64,000 nucleotides of DNA from Cellulomonas sp. JZ18 (GTDB lineage Bacteria > Actinomycetota > Actinomycetes > Actinomycetales > Cellulomonadaceae), in contig NZ_CP045245.1 in NCBI RefSeq assembly GCF_009720485.1, positions 1,364,001 through 1,428,000 on the forward strand. Reading direction: 5' to 3'. The position numbers were made by a program, and so were the translations under genes. The notes below the pieces were generated by a model. The model was given only the letters and a program-made list of their open reading frames with translations. It was not told the DNA's origin and did no database searches. Below are positions 17,936 through 27,113 of this stretch, piece by piece. Position 1 is the stretch's first letter. Each line of letters starts with the position of its first letter.

Positions 17936-18624
17936 ATGGCGACACCCGTGGTCCGGCTCGAGGACGTCACCGTGGGCTACGGGTCGGCGCCCGTGTGCCC
18001 GCCGGTCTCCTTCACCCTCGACCCGGGCAGCGCGCTCGCGCTCGTCGGCGCCAACGGCTCGGGCAAGTCCACGGTGCTCAAGACCGTGCTCGGTCTGCTC
18101 CCGCCGATGTCGGGGCGTGTGCAGGTGCTGGGCCGGGACGTCGACGAGCGCGAGGCGGACTTCCGCCGCGCGGTGGCGGGCGTCCTGGACGACGACGCGT
18201 ACTTCCCCGCCCTCACGGTCGCCGAGCACCTCTACCTGACGGCGCGCGGTCACGGCGTGCTCGCGGCGCGCGAGCGGGTCGCCGAGCTGCTGGAGGAGTT
18301 CGGGCTGACCGACCACGCGCAGGCGCTGCCTGTCGCGCTGTCGTCCGGGCAGCGGCGCCGGCTGCTGCTCGCCGCCGGCCTCGTGCGGCCGCGGTCGCTG
18401 CTCGTCCTCGACGAGCCCGAGCAGCGCCTCGACCAGCGCATGCGCACGCGCCTGGCCGCGCGCCTGCGCGACGAGACCGCCGGCGGCGGTGCGGTGCTGC
18501 TCGCGACCCACGACCCCGACCTCGTCGTGGAGGTGTGCGACGCCGCCGTGCACGTGGGGGAGCAGGCCGTCGAGGTGCTCACCCCGCGGAGGCGGCGGCG
18601 CGGATCGCGCGGGTCGTGCTGTGA
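17936..18624 (+). CDS. ABC transporter ATP-binding protein, frameshift near its end
   Basis: A stand-alone ATPase domain of about 229 residues when the frame is restored. Walker A is VGANGSGKSTVLK, the signature is LSSGQRRRLLLAAGL, Walker B is LLVLDEPEQRLD and the switch His is in LLATHDPDL. After EVLTP the frame becomes Arg-rich; adding one C to the C4 run at 18582-18585 yields TPAEAAARIARVVL and a TGA at 18622-18624 that overlaps the GTG of the next gene. That overlap supports a consensus error rather than a pseudogene. Its partner is the membrane protein encoded next; the transported substrate is unknown. Confidence 0.85.
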
Positions 18625-20244
18625 CGGCCGTCCGCACGTTCGACCTCGGCGCCGTCCCCGCCGCCCGGTCCATCCGCCGGTTCACCGCGCAGGCACCCCG
18701 TGCACGCGCCGAGGGCCGGGTGGGCGCGCTGCTCGGCGACCTGTACACCGCGCTGCTGTGCGTCGCCGTGTCGGTCGGCGTGGGGCTCGGCGCCGTGCAG
18801 CAGCTGCGCGTCGCGCTGCCGCCACCCCCGAGGTCGCCCCGCCCGTGGGGCTGAGCCTGCCCGTCGTCGTGGCCGTCGTGCTCCTCGGCGCGACCGGGGC
18901 GCTGCTGTCGCTGGCGGGGCGGCTCGGGCCGGTCGGGGCCGGTGGTGCGGAGGCGGCGTGGTGGCTGACGCTCCCGGTGGCCCGGCGCGGTCTGCTGCGG
19001 CCCGCGGCACGCCGTCTGCCGCTGCTGGCGGCGCCCGCGGCCGCCGTGCTCGTCGTGCTCCTGTCCGCGGGGCTGCTCGTGCAGGGCGGCGCGGGGCTGG
19101 TGCGGTCGGCCCTCGTGGGTGCGCTCGTGGCGGCCGCCGTGGTGCTGGCTGCCGGCCTCGTGCAGTCGGCCGGCGTGCCGCGTCGCGCGACGGCGCTCGT
19201 CGGGGACCTGCTGCTGGTCGCGGCGCCCGTCGGCGCCGCGGTGCTGGCGTTCTCCGGGGCCGCCCCACGACGCTGCCGGTGCCGGGCTGGGCCGTCGTGG
19301 CGGCCGCCGCGCTCGTGGTCGCCGTGCTCGCCGTCCTCCTCGACACCCGGCTCGAGCGGCTGCCGGCCCGCACGGTCCGTGACAGCGGGTCGGTCGCGGC
19401 GCAGGCGGTCGGCGCGGTCGTGGCCCTCGACTCGCGTGAGCTGGGCCGCGCTCTGGCGGGGGCCGTGCTGCGGCCCGCGCGGCGGTGGTCGTCGCGGCTG
19501 CGGACCGTGCGCGGGCCTGCGTCCGCGCTCGTCACCGCCGACCTCGTGCTGCTGCGTCGCTCGCCGCGGCACCTCGTGCAGCTCGCCGTCGCCGTGCTGG
19601 TGCCCGTCCTCGCGACCGTCGTCCCGCAGCTGGCGAGCCCCGTCGGCGTGCTGCTCGCCACCGTCGTCGGCGGGGCCGCCGCCGTGAGCGCGGGCGCCGA
19701 GGGGGCGCGCTGGGCGCAGATGGCGCCCGTCCTCGACCGTGCGCTGCCGCTTGGGCACACCGCCGTGCGCCGCCTGCGCATGGTCCTGCCCGGGCTGGTG
19801 GCGCTGGTGTGGACGACCGCGACGCTGACGGCGGTCGCGCTCTGGTCGGACGGAGCCCTCGTGGACTGGCTCGTCCTGGGTGTCGTGTCGGTGCCCGTGT
19901 GGGCGGCGGCAGCGGTGCGGGCGGCGTACCGCCCCGCCCCGGAGTGGGGCAGGGGTCTCGTCGTGACGGAGGCGGGCGCGGTGCCGCTCGGTGCGCTGGC
20001 CGTGCTCTCGCGCGGGCCCGACCTCGTGGCGCTGTGCCTGCTGCCGCTGTGGGTCGCGATCGGGCTGGCCGCCGTGACGACCCCGGTCGTGTACGCCCAG
20101 CTCGTGCTGTCCGCGGTCGCGGTCGCCGTCGGCTCGTCGACGCACGAGAAGGGCTGGCTGGAGCGCAGCCTCGAGGGGGACGCACGGACCGGGGACGCAC
20201 GGACCGGGGACGCGCGCACCGGGGACGCGGGGAGGACGCCGTGA
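18621..20244 (+). CDS. Polytopic membrane protein (DUF6297-like), two frameshifts
   Basis: The coding signal passes through three frames: TAVRTFDLGAVPAARSIRRF at the start, a hydrophobic middle, and a C-terminal half ending in a repeat. Restoring one C at the C5 run 18825-18829 and one G at the G4 run 19256-19259 gives one 541-residue protein with many hydrophobic segments. It resembles actinobacterial proteins I recall as DUF6297, probably the membrane subunit for the preceding ATPase. The GTG start overlaps the ATPase stop (GTGA), and the stop overlaps the rsmD GTG. The C-terminus holds three DARTG repeats. Confidence 0.7.
20176..20232 (+). repeat. 15-bp tandem repeats at the 3' end of the membrane protein gene
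   Basis: Three near-identical 15-base units (GGGGACGCACGGACC type) plus a partial one encode G-DARTG repeats and keep the frame up to the stop. Copy number could vary between strains. Confidence 0.8.
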
Positions 20245-20813
20245 CGCGCATCGTGGCCGGCACCGCCGGCGGCCGGACGCTCGTCGTCCCCGCCAAGGGC
20301 ACGCGTCCGACGAGCGAGCGCGTCCGGGAGGCGCTGTTCTCGCGCCTGGAGCACCTCGACGCGGTCGAGGGTGCGCGCGTGCTGGACCTCTACGCCGGCT
20401 CGGGCGCCCTCGGGCTCGAGGCCGCGAGCCGCGGTGCCGCGCACGTCGTGCTGGTCGACAGCGCTCGGGTGGCGGTCGACGCGTGCCGACGCAACGTGCG
20501 CGCGCTCGGGATGGCGGGGCGGGTGGACGTCGTCGCCGACACGGTGGACCGGTACGTGGCGCGGCTCGACGGGCCGGCGTTCGACCTCGTCCTCCTCGAC
20601 CCGCCGTACGACCTCGGGGACGGCGCGCTCGCGGCGGCGCTCGAGGGCGTGGCGCGCGGGACGGCGCCCGGGGCGGTCGTCGTCGTCGAGCGCTCCGCGC
20701 GCGCGTCCGCCCCCGTCTGGCCGGCGCCGCTCGTGCCGCTCGACGACCGGCGCTACGGCGAGACGCAGGTGTGGTTCGCGGAGCACGCGGCCGCGCAGGA
20801 GGCACCGGCCTGA
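20241..20813 (+). CDS. rsmD: 16S rRNA (guanine(966)-N2)-methyltransferase
   Basis: A 190-residue SAM-dependent methyltransferase modifying 16S rRNA. RIVAGTAGGRTLVVPAKGTR and RPTSERVREALFSRLEHL are the family opening; LDLYAGSGALGLEAASRGA binds SAM; LLDPPYDL is the N6/N2-adenine/guanine-type catalytic motif. The GTG at 20241 overlaps the previous stop by four bases, implying translational coupling. Confidence 0.95.
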   Translation: MTRIVAGTAGGRTLVVPAKGTRPTSERVREALFSRLEHLDAVEGARVLDLYAGSGALGLEAASRGAAHVVLVDSARVAVDACRRNVRALGMAGRVDVVADTVDRYVARLDGPAFDLVLLDPPYDLGDGALAAALEGVARGTAPGAVVVVERSARASAPVWPAPLVPLDDRRYGETQVWFAEHAAAQEAPA

Positions 20814-20835
20814 CCGGGACGCCCTGGTGGCGTGC

Positions 20836-21474
20836 TCAGCCGCGCCCGTGCATGACGGTCAGGCGCGGTCCGTCCGAGCCGAGCGTGAACGCACCCGCCG
20901 GGGCGAACCCGTGCCGGGCGTAGAACGGCACGTTCGCCGGGTCGCTCGTCGCGAGCCAGGGGGTCCCGCGCCACGGCGTGCCGGCCAGCGCGCGCAGCCC
21001 GTGCCGCAGGAGCGCGCCGCCGAGGCCGCGGCGCTGGTAGGCCGGGTGCACGGCGAGGTAGTTGAGGTACGCACCCGGACGGGCGGGGGCGTGGGCGCCG
21101 GTCGCGGCGAGGGCGGACAGCACCTCGTCGGCCCGCGAGGGCCCGACGAGGGCGCGCAGGACGCCGCCCGGGCGCGGCAGCCGCAGCGGGGGCTCGGGCG
21201 CGCCGTCGGCTGCCCGGGGCCGCCACGCCGCGACCGCCACCACCTCGTCGACGTCCCCGGCGGGTGCGCCGACCGCCCCGGCCGTCAGCACGTCGACGTG
21301 CCCGACCGCGAGGTGGCGCTCGAGCGCCGGGCCGAGCCACGCCGCGCACGCGTCCTCGCGGGTCGAGCGCACGGGCAGCACCCACGCCATCAGGGGGTCC
21401 TCCGCGTACGCCAGGGCGCACACGGTCCGGATGGCGGGCAGGTCCTCGGCCCGTGCCGGTCGCGGGTCGTCCAT
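20836..21474 (-). CDS. GNAT-family N-acetyltransferase
   Basis: A 212-residue protein with a C-terminal GNAT domain: LNYLAVHPAYQRRGLGGALL is the acetyl-CoA motif A (RRGLGG) and NVPFYARHGFAPAG is motif B. The N-terminal half has a weakly conserved LAYAEDPLMAWVLP. The substrate is unknown. The ATG at 21474 lies 9 bases after a minus-strand TACGGT, so a very short leader is likely. It is convergent with rsmD and divergent from coaD. Confidence 0.85.
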   Translation of the reverse strand: MDDPRPARAEDLPAIRTVCALAYAEDPLMAWVLPVRSTREDACAAWLGPALERHLAVGHVDVLTAGAVGAPAGDVDEVVAVAAWRPRAADGAPEPPLRLPRPGGVLRALVGPSRADEVLSALAATGAHAPARPGAYLNYLAVHPAYQRRGLGGALLRHGLRALAGTPWRGTPWLATSDPANVPFYARHGFAPAGAFTLGSDGPRLTVMHGRG

Positions 21475-21573
21475 GCGTCCGGACCGTAGCGCCGGTGCCC
21501 GTCGGGCACGACGACCGCGCGGGTGGCGCGCCGCGCCGACGCCGAGCGCGCGTGCCGTCACGGGTCCGTGACG

Positions 21574-21579
21574 TAGGTT
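21574..21579 (+). promoter_or_regulatory. -10 of the coaD promoter
   Basis: TAGGTT ends 8 bases before the coaD GTG at 21587, supporting that start and a leader of at most one or two bases. No good -35. Confidence 0.45.
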
Positions 21580-21586
21580 GGCGTGC

Positions 21587-22090
21587 GTGAGGATCGCGGT
21601 GTGCCCCGGGTCGTTCGACCCGCTGACGCTCGGTCACGTGGACGTCGTGCGACGCGCGCGCACCCTCTTCGACGAGGTCGTGGTCGCCGTGGCGCACAAC
21701 TCCCGCAAGCAGCCCCTGCTCGGTGCGGACGAGCGCGTGGCCCTGGCCGCGCAGGTCCTCGCGGACGTCGACGGCGTGCGCGTCGTCGGCACGCAGGGCC
21801 TGCTGGTCGACCTCGTGCGGGACGTGGGGGCCTGTGCGGTGGTCAAGGGCCTGCGCGGCGGGGCGGACGTGGACGCCGAGGTGCCGATGGCGCTGATGAA
21901 CCGGCACCTGTCGGGCGTGGAGACGGTCTTCGTGCTGGGGGACCCGGCGCTGGCGCACGTCGCGTCGTCGCTGGTGAAGGACGTGGCGCGGCACGGGGGT
22001 CGCATCGACGACCTGGTGCCCGCGCCGGTGGCCGCGGCGGTGCACCGCGCTCTCGCGGGGCCCGACCGCCAGGGAGGGGACGGACGATGA
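21587..22090 (+). CDS. coaD: Phosphopantetheine adenylyltransferase
   Basis: A 167-residue nucleotidyltransferase of coenzyme A biosynthesis. RIAVCPGSFDPLTLGHVDVV contains the TxGH-like nucleotide motif (T-L-G-H), KGLRGGADVDAE and VASSLVKDVARHGG are conserved. The GTG at 21587 gives the usual start; a TTG at 21578 would add three residues. Its TGA overlaps the ATG of sepIVA. Confidence 0.97.
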   Translation: MRIAVCPGSFDPLTLGHVDVVRRARTLFDEVVVAVAHNSRKQPLLGADERVALAAQVLADVDGVRVVGTQGLLVDLVRDVGACAVVKGLRGGADVDAEVPMALMNRHLSGVETVFVLGDPALAHVASSLVKDVARHGGRIDDLVPAPVAAAVHRALAGPDRQGGDGR

Positions 22091-22602
22091 CGGAGCACGT
22101 GGACGGCACGGTGCACGAGGGGGACGAGGAGCGCACGGGCGGGGTCGCCGGCGTGCTCGACGCGATCGAGCAGGCCGTGCTCGCGGCGCGGGCCATGCCG
22201 ATGTCGTCCTCGGTCCTCGTGAACCGGGCGGAGATCCTCGAGCTCGTGGAGCAGGTGCGCGCCGCGCTGCCGACCCAGCTGCACCGCGCGGACGCGGTGC
22301 TCGCCGACGCCGACGCGGCGCGGGCGGCCGCGCACGCCGAGGCGGAGGGGGTCCTCGCCCGCGCACGCGCCCGCGCGGCCGAGCTGGTCGAGCAGGAGGC
22401 CGTCGTCGCCGAGGCGCGCAGCCGCGCGGCCCAGATCGTCGCCGAGGCGCAGGAGAACGCGGAGGCGCTGCGCCGCGACGCCGACGACTACTGCGACCGG
22501 CGGCTGGCCGACTTCGAGATCGACCTCGGCAAGGTCCTGAGCCAGGTGCAGGCGGGCCGCGCGAAGCTGGCCGGCCGTCTGCAGCCCGGCGAGGGCGCCT
22601 GA
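22087..22602 (+). CDS. sepIVA: SepIVA-like coiled-coil cell-division protein
   Basis: A 171-residue Ala/Glu/Arg-rich protein that is almost entirely coiled coil from about residue 45 on (for example ARSRAAQIVAEAQENAEAL). In Mycobacterium the DivIVA-like SepIVA precedes the DUF177 gene and rnc; the same order and the same character here support orthology. SepIVA is known to act in septation and polar cell-envelope assembly. The ATG overlaps the coaD stop by four bases. A hairpin follows the stop. Confidence 0.75.
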   Translation: MTEHVDGTVHEGDEERTGGVAGVLDAIEQAVLAARAMPMSSSVLVNRAEILELVEQVRAALPTQLHRADAVLADADAARAAAHAEAEGVLARARARAAELVEQEAVVAEARSRAAQIVAEAQENAEALRRDADDYCDRRLADFEIDLGKVLSQVQAGRAKLAGRLQPGEGA

Positions 22603-22616
22603 CCGGTGCTGCCCGG

Positions 22617-22641
22617 CACCCCGGCACGTCCTGCCGGGGTG
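22617..22641 (+). terminator. Hairpin after sepIVA
   Basis: CACCCCGGCA and TGCCGGGGTG with a five-base loop, 14 bases after the stop; no T run. It separates coaD-sepIVA from the DUF177-rpmF-rnc-mutM genes. Confidence 0.6.
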
Positions 22642-22684
22642 CACCGCGCGCCCCCGGGCCGGCACGACGTCACAGGACCCGCGG

Positions 22685-22714
22685 TTTGGGGCGCCCGCTC
22701 CGGTGCCGTACAGT
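22685..22714 (+). promoter_or_regulatory. Promoter of the DUF177-rpmF-rnc-mutM genes
   Basis: TTTGGG (22685-22690) and TACAGT (22709-22714) with an 18-base spacer; the start near 22721 leaves about 100 bases of leader. Confidence 0.45.
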
Positions 22715-22824
22715 TGACGGTTGGTCCGGCCGGTCGCGGCGGGGCCGACTCGTCATGACATCGCACCCGACCGTCCGGCGCGCCTGCGCGCCGGCGGTCA
22801 CCCAGGAACGAGGGGGACCGCACC

Positions 22825-23400
22825 GTGCGCCCGACCCACCTCGATCCCCGCTCGCCGTTCGTGCTCGACACCCACGAGCTCGGCCGACGTCCGGGATCGA
22901 CGCGGACCGTGCAGCGGACGCTCCCCGCGCCTGACGAGCTCGGCACCGGCATGATCGGCGTCCCCTCCGGGAGCGACCTCGAGCTGGACCTGCGGCTCGA
23001 GGCGGTCATGGAGGGCGTCCTGGTCACCGGCTCGATCCGCGGCGAGGCCGTCGGGGAGTGCGTGCGGTGCCTGGAGAAGGTCGTCGAGCCGATCGACGTC
23101 CCGCTGCAGGAGCTGTACGTCTACCCCGAGCGTGCCGAGGCGGCGGTCGAGGAGGGCGACGAGGACGAGGACGTGCGCGAGCTGGAGGACGACCTGGTCG
23201 ACCTCGAGCCCGCGCTGCGGGACGCGGTCGTGACCGCGCTGCCGTTCCGGCCCCTGTGCGGGCCGGACTGCCCGGGCCTGTGCCCGCAGTGCGGCGCGCG
23301 GCTCGCGGACGACCCGGACCACCAGCACGAGACGATCGACCCTCGGTGGGCGGCCCTCGGCGGCCTGCTGAGCACTGACGACGAACAGAGAGAGAGCTGA
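22825..23400 (+). CDS. yceD: YceD/DUF177 family protein
   Basis: A 191-residue protein of the DUF177 family, found next to rpmF in most bacteria and linked with 23S rRNA accumulation in some. [13 protein letters not shown] and the C-terminal [16 protein letters not shown] provide the cysteine clusters, a probable zinc site. A Glu/Asp-rich segment lies near residues 105-130. GTG at 22825 is the start; rpmF follows after two bases. Confidence 0.92.
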   Translation: MRPTHLDPRSPFVLDTHELGRRPGSTRTVQRTLPAPDELGTGMIGVPSGSDLELDLRLEAVMEGVLVTGSIRGEAVGECVRCLEKVVEPIDVPLQELYVYPERAEAAVEEGDEDEDVRELEDDLVDLEPALRDAVVTALPFRPLCGPDCPGLCPQCGARLADDPDHQHETIDPRWAALGGLLSTDDEQRES

Positions 23401-23402
23401 CC

Positions 23403-23600
23403 GTGGCGGTTCCCAAGCGCAAGATGTCGCGCAGCAACACCCGTGCGCGTCGGTCGCAGTGGAAGACCACTGCCACGACGCTCACGACGTGCCCCCAGTG
23501 CAAGTCGCAGACGAAGCCGCACGTCGCCTGCCCGTCCTGCGGTGCCTACAACGGCCGCCGGTACGCGGAGGCCGTGCGCAGCGAGCACGAGGCGCACTGA
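23403..23600 (+). CDS. rpmF: 50S ribosomal protein L32
   Basis: A 65-residue protein: [19 protein letters not shown] is the typical start, followed by a zinc ribbon with CPQC and CPSC. Translated from a GTG just after the DUF177 stop. The paired zinc-binding Cys suggest the zinc-dependent paralogue. Confidence 0.97.
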   Translation: MAVPKRKMSRSNTRARRSQWKTTATTLTTCPQCKSQTKPHVACPSCGAYNGRRYAEAVRSEHEAH

Positions 23601-23613
23601 CCCTCGCGGCCCG

Positions 23614-24390
23614 ATGACCGGCACACCTGACGCCCAGCGTGGCGCGCGTGCGGTCTCGGCTGCCGACTCGCTCCTCGAGAAGCTCGGGGTCCGCCTGGAC
23701 CCCGAGCTTCTCGTGCTGGCGCTGACGCACCGGTCGTTCGCGCACGAGGCGGGTGGCATCCCGACCAACGAGCGCCTCGAGTTCCTCGGGGACACCGTCC
23801 TCGGTCTCGTCGTGACCGAGCACCTGTACCGGGCGTACCCCGACCTGTCCGAGGGCGACCTCGCGAAGATGCGGGCGGCGACCGTCTCGCAGCGCGCGCT
23901 GGCGCGCGTCGCCCGCACCCTCGACCTCGGCGCGTACCTGCTGCTCGGCAAGGGCGAGCTCGCCACGGGCGGTGCCGACAAGGACTCGATCCTGTCGGAC
24001 ACGCTCGAGGCGCTGTTCGGCGCGGTCTACCTCTCGCACGGGCTGGAGACGGCGCGCGAGCTCGTCGACCGCCTCGTCAGCCCCACCCTCGAGGCGGCGG
24101 CCGACCTCGGCGCCGGCCTCGACTGGAAGACCTCGCTCCAGGAGCTGTCCGCGCTCCTCGGTCTCGGCGCGCCGACCTACGACGTGACCGGCGAGGGGCC
24201 GGACCACGCGCGCACGTTCACGGCGCACGCCGTGGTGGGCGGCGAGGTGCGCGGGACGGGCACGGGCACCGCCAAGAAGCTCGCCGAGCAGGAGGCCGCC
24301 GCTGCCGCGTACGCGGCCCTGTCGGCGGCGCGCGACGCCACGGCGACCGCCCCGGCACCCGACCTCGACGGCAGCGCCGCCGGGGCCTGA
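23614..24390 (+). CDS. rnc: Ribonuclease III
   Basis: A 258-residue double-strand RNA endonuclease for rRNA and mRNA processing. The signature [16 protein letters not shown] and the second acidic site [13 protein letters not shown] are intact; a C-terminal dsRNA-binding domain runs from about residue 165 ([14 protein letters not shown] through [16 protein letters not shown]). An Ala/Pro-rich tail follows. The ATG at 23614 lies 13 bases after rpmF. Confidence 0.97.
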   Translation: MTGTPDAQRGARAVSAADSLLEKLGVRLDPELLVLALTHRSFAHEAGGIPTNERLEFLGDTVLGLVVTEHLYRAYPDLSEGDLAKMRAATVSQRALARVARTLDLGAYLLLGKGELATGGADKDSILSDTLEALFGAVYLSHGLETARELVDRLVSPTLEAAADLGAGLDWKTSLQELSALLGLGAPTYDVTGEGPDHARTFTAHAVVGGEVRGTGTGTAKKLAEQEAAAAAYAALSAARDATATAPAPDLDGSAAGA

Positions 24391-24394
24391 GCGC

Positions 24395-25380
24395 GTGCCC
24401 GAGCTCCCCGAGGTCGAGACCGTCCGGGACGGGCTGGCGCGCCACGTGCTGGGCCGCACGGTCGTCGACGTCGCGGTGCACCGGGACTACTCGGTGCGCC
24501 GCCACGAGGGCGGTCCCGCGGACTTCGCGGCGCGGCTGACCGGTCGCCGGCTCGAGGCCGCGGTGCGGCGCGGAAAGTTCCTGTGGCTCCTGCTCGACGA
24601 GGGTGCGGGTCGCGGCGACGACGCGCTCATGGCGCACCTCGGCATGAGCGGCCAGCTCCTCGTGCGCGGACCGGCGGCCGCGCCCGCGCCCGTCGTCCGC
24701 ACGGGCCGGGCCGTGCGCCCGCCGACCCCGTCGCCGCGCCGGGACCGGCCGGCTGGGTGGACCACCCGCACCTGCGCGTGCGTCTCGTGCTCGACGACGG
24801 CTCCGCGCTCGACTTCGTCGACCAGCGCACGTTCGGCCACCTCTCGGTGCCGGACCTCGTGCCGACGGCCGACGGGCGCCCGGGCGGGCAGGGGTCGCAG
24901 CGCGCCGTCGTGCCCGCACCGGTCGCGCACATCGCGCGCGACCTGCTGGACCCCGCGCTCGACCGGCCGGCGCTCGTGGAGGCGGTGCGGCGCCGGCGCA
25001 CCGGGCTCAAGCGCGCGCTGCTCGACCAGACGCTCGTCTCCGGCGTCGGCAACATCTACGCCGACGAGGGCCTGTGGCGGGCCCGCCTGCACTACGCGCG
25101 CGCGACCGACACCCTGCGCCGGCCCGAGGTCGCCCGCGCGCTCGACGGCGCCGCGGAGGTCATGACGGCGGCGCTCGCGGCGGGCGGCACGAGCTTCGAC
25201 GCGCTGTACGTGGACGTGAACGGCGCGTCGGGCTACTTCGACCGGTCGCTCGCCGTGTACGGGCAGGAGGGCCGTCCGTGCCCGCGCTGCGGCACCCCCG
25301 TGCGTCGCGACGAGTTCATGAACCGCTCGTCGTACACGTGCCCGCGCTGCCAGCCGCGGCCCCGCAACGGGCGCTGGTAG
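24395..25380 (+). CDS. mutM: Formamidopyrimidine-DNA glycosylase, one frameshift
   Basis: A base-excision enzyme removing 8-oxoguanine. After the start codon come the catalytic Pro and Glu ([13 protein letters not shown]); [10 protein letters not shown] and [10 protein letters not shown] follow. The frame then changes near 24718-24729, where adding one C to a short C run gives a continuous [21 protein letters not shown]. The C-terminal half has [15 protein letters not shown] and the zinc finger CPRCGTP-to-YTCPRCQ. The restored length is 328 residues, a little long because of a Pro/Ala-rich insert. Start GTG at 24395, four bases after rnc. Confidence 0.88.
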
Positions 25381-25392
25381 CGACCGCGGCTG

Positions 25393-26333
25393 TCATCGCT
25401 CGACGACGTTGCGCAGCGGCTCCCCGGCGACCCAGCGCGCGGCGTTGTCGGCGACCAGGTCCGCCCAGCCCACGGGCCGGCCGCCCGCGGCGTGCGGGCT
25501 GACCAGGACGCGGGGGTGGTCCCACAGCGGGGAGTCCGCCGGGAGCGGCTCGGTGGCGAACACGTCGAGCGCGGCGCCGCCGAGCCCGTCCGCCAGGGCG
25601 GCGAGCAGCGCGTCCTCGTCCAGGGTGCTGCCCCGGCCGGCGTTCACGACCCAGGCGCCGGGGGGAGCAGGGCGAGGACCCGGGCGTCGATCGCGTGCCG
25701 CGTCGCCGGCAGGTCCGGCAGCAGCCCGACGAGCACGTCCGTGCCGGGCAGCACCGCGGGCAGGTCGTCCGCGGTGACGACGCGCGTCCCGTTGCGCTCG
25801 CCGGCCGTGCGCGCCACGCCCGTGACCTCGGCGCCGAGGGCCCGCAGCACCGGGGCCAGCCGCGCCGCGATCGAGCCGAAGCCCCACACGGTGACGTGCG
25901 CCCCGAGCAGGGTGCGCACCTCGCCCGCCGGGTGCAGCGGCTGCAGCCCGCCGAGCTCGCCCGCCCAGCGGTGCTCCTGCTGCGCCCGCACGAGGTCGGG
26001 CACGCGCCGCAGGCCTGCCAGGACGAGCGCGAGGACGTGCTCGGTGACGGTCGCGTCGTGCAGCCCGCGGCCCGAGGTCACGACCGCGTCGTCGGGGAAG
26101 CCCGCGGCCAGGACGGCGTCCGGCCCGGCCATGAGCGTCTGCACCCAGCGCACGCGCCGCGCGGCGGCGGCGAGCTCGTGGAGCCGGTGACGCGGGTTGC
26201 CCCACACGACCAGCGCCTGCGCGTCCGCCGCCTCGGGCGGAGCAGGCGCGTCGACGTCGTACCGGACGGCGCGCAGGCCCTCCGGCAGGCGCGGCGCGCC
26301 GTCGACCGACGTGGGCAGCAGGATCGTCCTCAT
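25393..26333 (-). CDS. D-2-hydroxyacid dehydrogenase, one frameshift
   Basis: A NAD-binding oxidoreductase of the D-isomer 2-hydroxyacid family, about 313 residues once repaired. The Rossmann motif is TVWGFGSIAARLAPVLRALG; the catalytic Arg lies in NAGRGSTLDEDALLAAL, Glu in DVFATEPLP and His in VLVSPHAAGG. The frame breaks in the run of six G (plus strand) at 25660-25665: a seventh base restores LLPPGAWVVNAGRG. The substrate is not deducible. The minus-strand ATG at 26333 shares the sequence CATG with a plus-strand ATG upstream of the response regulator. Confidence 0.85.
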
Positions 26334-26340
26334 GGCTCGA

Positions 26341-26346
26341 TACGAT
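26341..26346 (+). promoter_or_regulatory. -10 of the DevR-like regulator
   Basis: TACGAT ends exactly 7 bases before GTG 26353, supporting a leaderless transcript and this start over ATG 26332, which lies upstream of the -10. Confidence 0.45.
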
Positions 26347-26352
26347 GCCACC

Positions 26353-27042
26353 GTGCCCGCGACCAGCCACTCGACGCAGCCCTCGCCGGGGACGCGCCAG
26401 GCCCCCGTGTCCGTGATGATCGTCGACGACCACGAGGTCGTGCGGCGGGGGATCGCGGAGGTCGTGGAGCGCACCGACGGCATGACCGTCGTGGCCGAGG
26501 CGGGCTCGGTGGCCGACGGCGTGCGGCGCGCCTCGCTCGTGCGGCCCCAGGTGCTGCTCGTCGACCTGCAGCTGCCGGACGGCACGGGCATCGACCTCAT
26601 CACGGCGCTGCGCGAGCAGCTGCCGACCGCGCGGGCGATCGTGCTGACGTCGTTCGACGACGACGACGCGCTGGCGGCGGCGCTCGAGGCGGGCGCCGTC
26701 GCGTACCTGCTCAAGAGCGTGCGCGGCGCGGAGATCACGGACGTCATCCGCGCGGTCGCCGCGGGCCGCACGCTGCTCGACGAGCGCACGGTGGCGCGCC
26801 GCCGCGCGGGTCACGAGGACCCGACCGAGGGCCTGACCCCCAGCGAGCTGCGCGTGCTGGACCTCATCGGCGAGGGGTTGTCGAACCGCGAGATCGCCGA
26901 GCGCCTGGGCGTGGCGGAGAAGACCGTGAAGAACCACATCACGTCGCTGCTGTCGAAGATGGGCCTGCAGCGGCGCACGCAGGTCGCCGCGTGGGTGGCC
27001 TCGCGCAAGCACGCGGGCTGGCGGTCCGAGCCCGGGCACTGA
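26353..27042 (+). CDS. NarL/DevR-family response regulator
   Basis: A 229-residue regulator with an N-terminal receiver (VMIVDDHEVVRRGIAEVVER; phosphoacceptor Asp in LLVDLQLPDGTGI; Thr/Ser at LTSFDD and Lys in YLLKSV) and a C-terminal LuxR-type helix-turn-helix (LTPSELRVLDLIGEGLSN, EIAERLGVAEKTVKNHITSL). It resembles DevR/DosR of mycobacteria. Its convergent neighbour is a DevS-like kinase 71 bases away, so they probably form a pair. An upstream ATG at 26332 would add seven residues. A matching binding site is seen at the cydA promoter. Confidence 0.9.
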   Translation: MPATSHSTQPSPGTRQAPVSVMIVDDHEVVRRGIAEVVERTDGMTVVAEAGSVADGVRRASLVRPQVLLVDLQLPDGTGIDLITALREQLPTARAIVLTSFDDDDALAAALEAGAVAYLLKSVRGAEITDVIRAVAAGRTLLDERTVARRRAGHEDPTEGLTPSELRVLDLIGEGLSNREIAERLGVAEKTVKNHITSLLSKMGLQRRTQVAAWVASRKHAGWRSEPGH

Positions 27043-27113
27043 CCGCCCGAGCGAGGGCACCGCCGCCCGAGCCCGGGCACCGACGTCCGCGCGCCGGGCC
27101 GTCAGGCGAGCCG

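Noticed and set aside
18621..20244. Membrane protein gene as a true pseudogene
   Set aside because: Two repairs in homopolymers give one continuous protein with overlaps to both neighbours, as in the other affected genes.
21556..21574. A -35 element for the coaD promoter
   Set aside because: No hexamer resembling TTGACA lies 16-19 bases before the -10; only the -10 is claimed.
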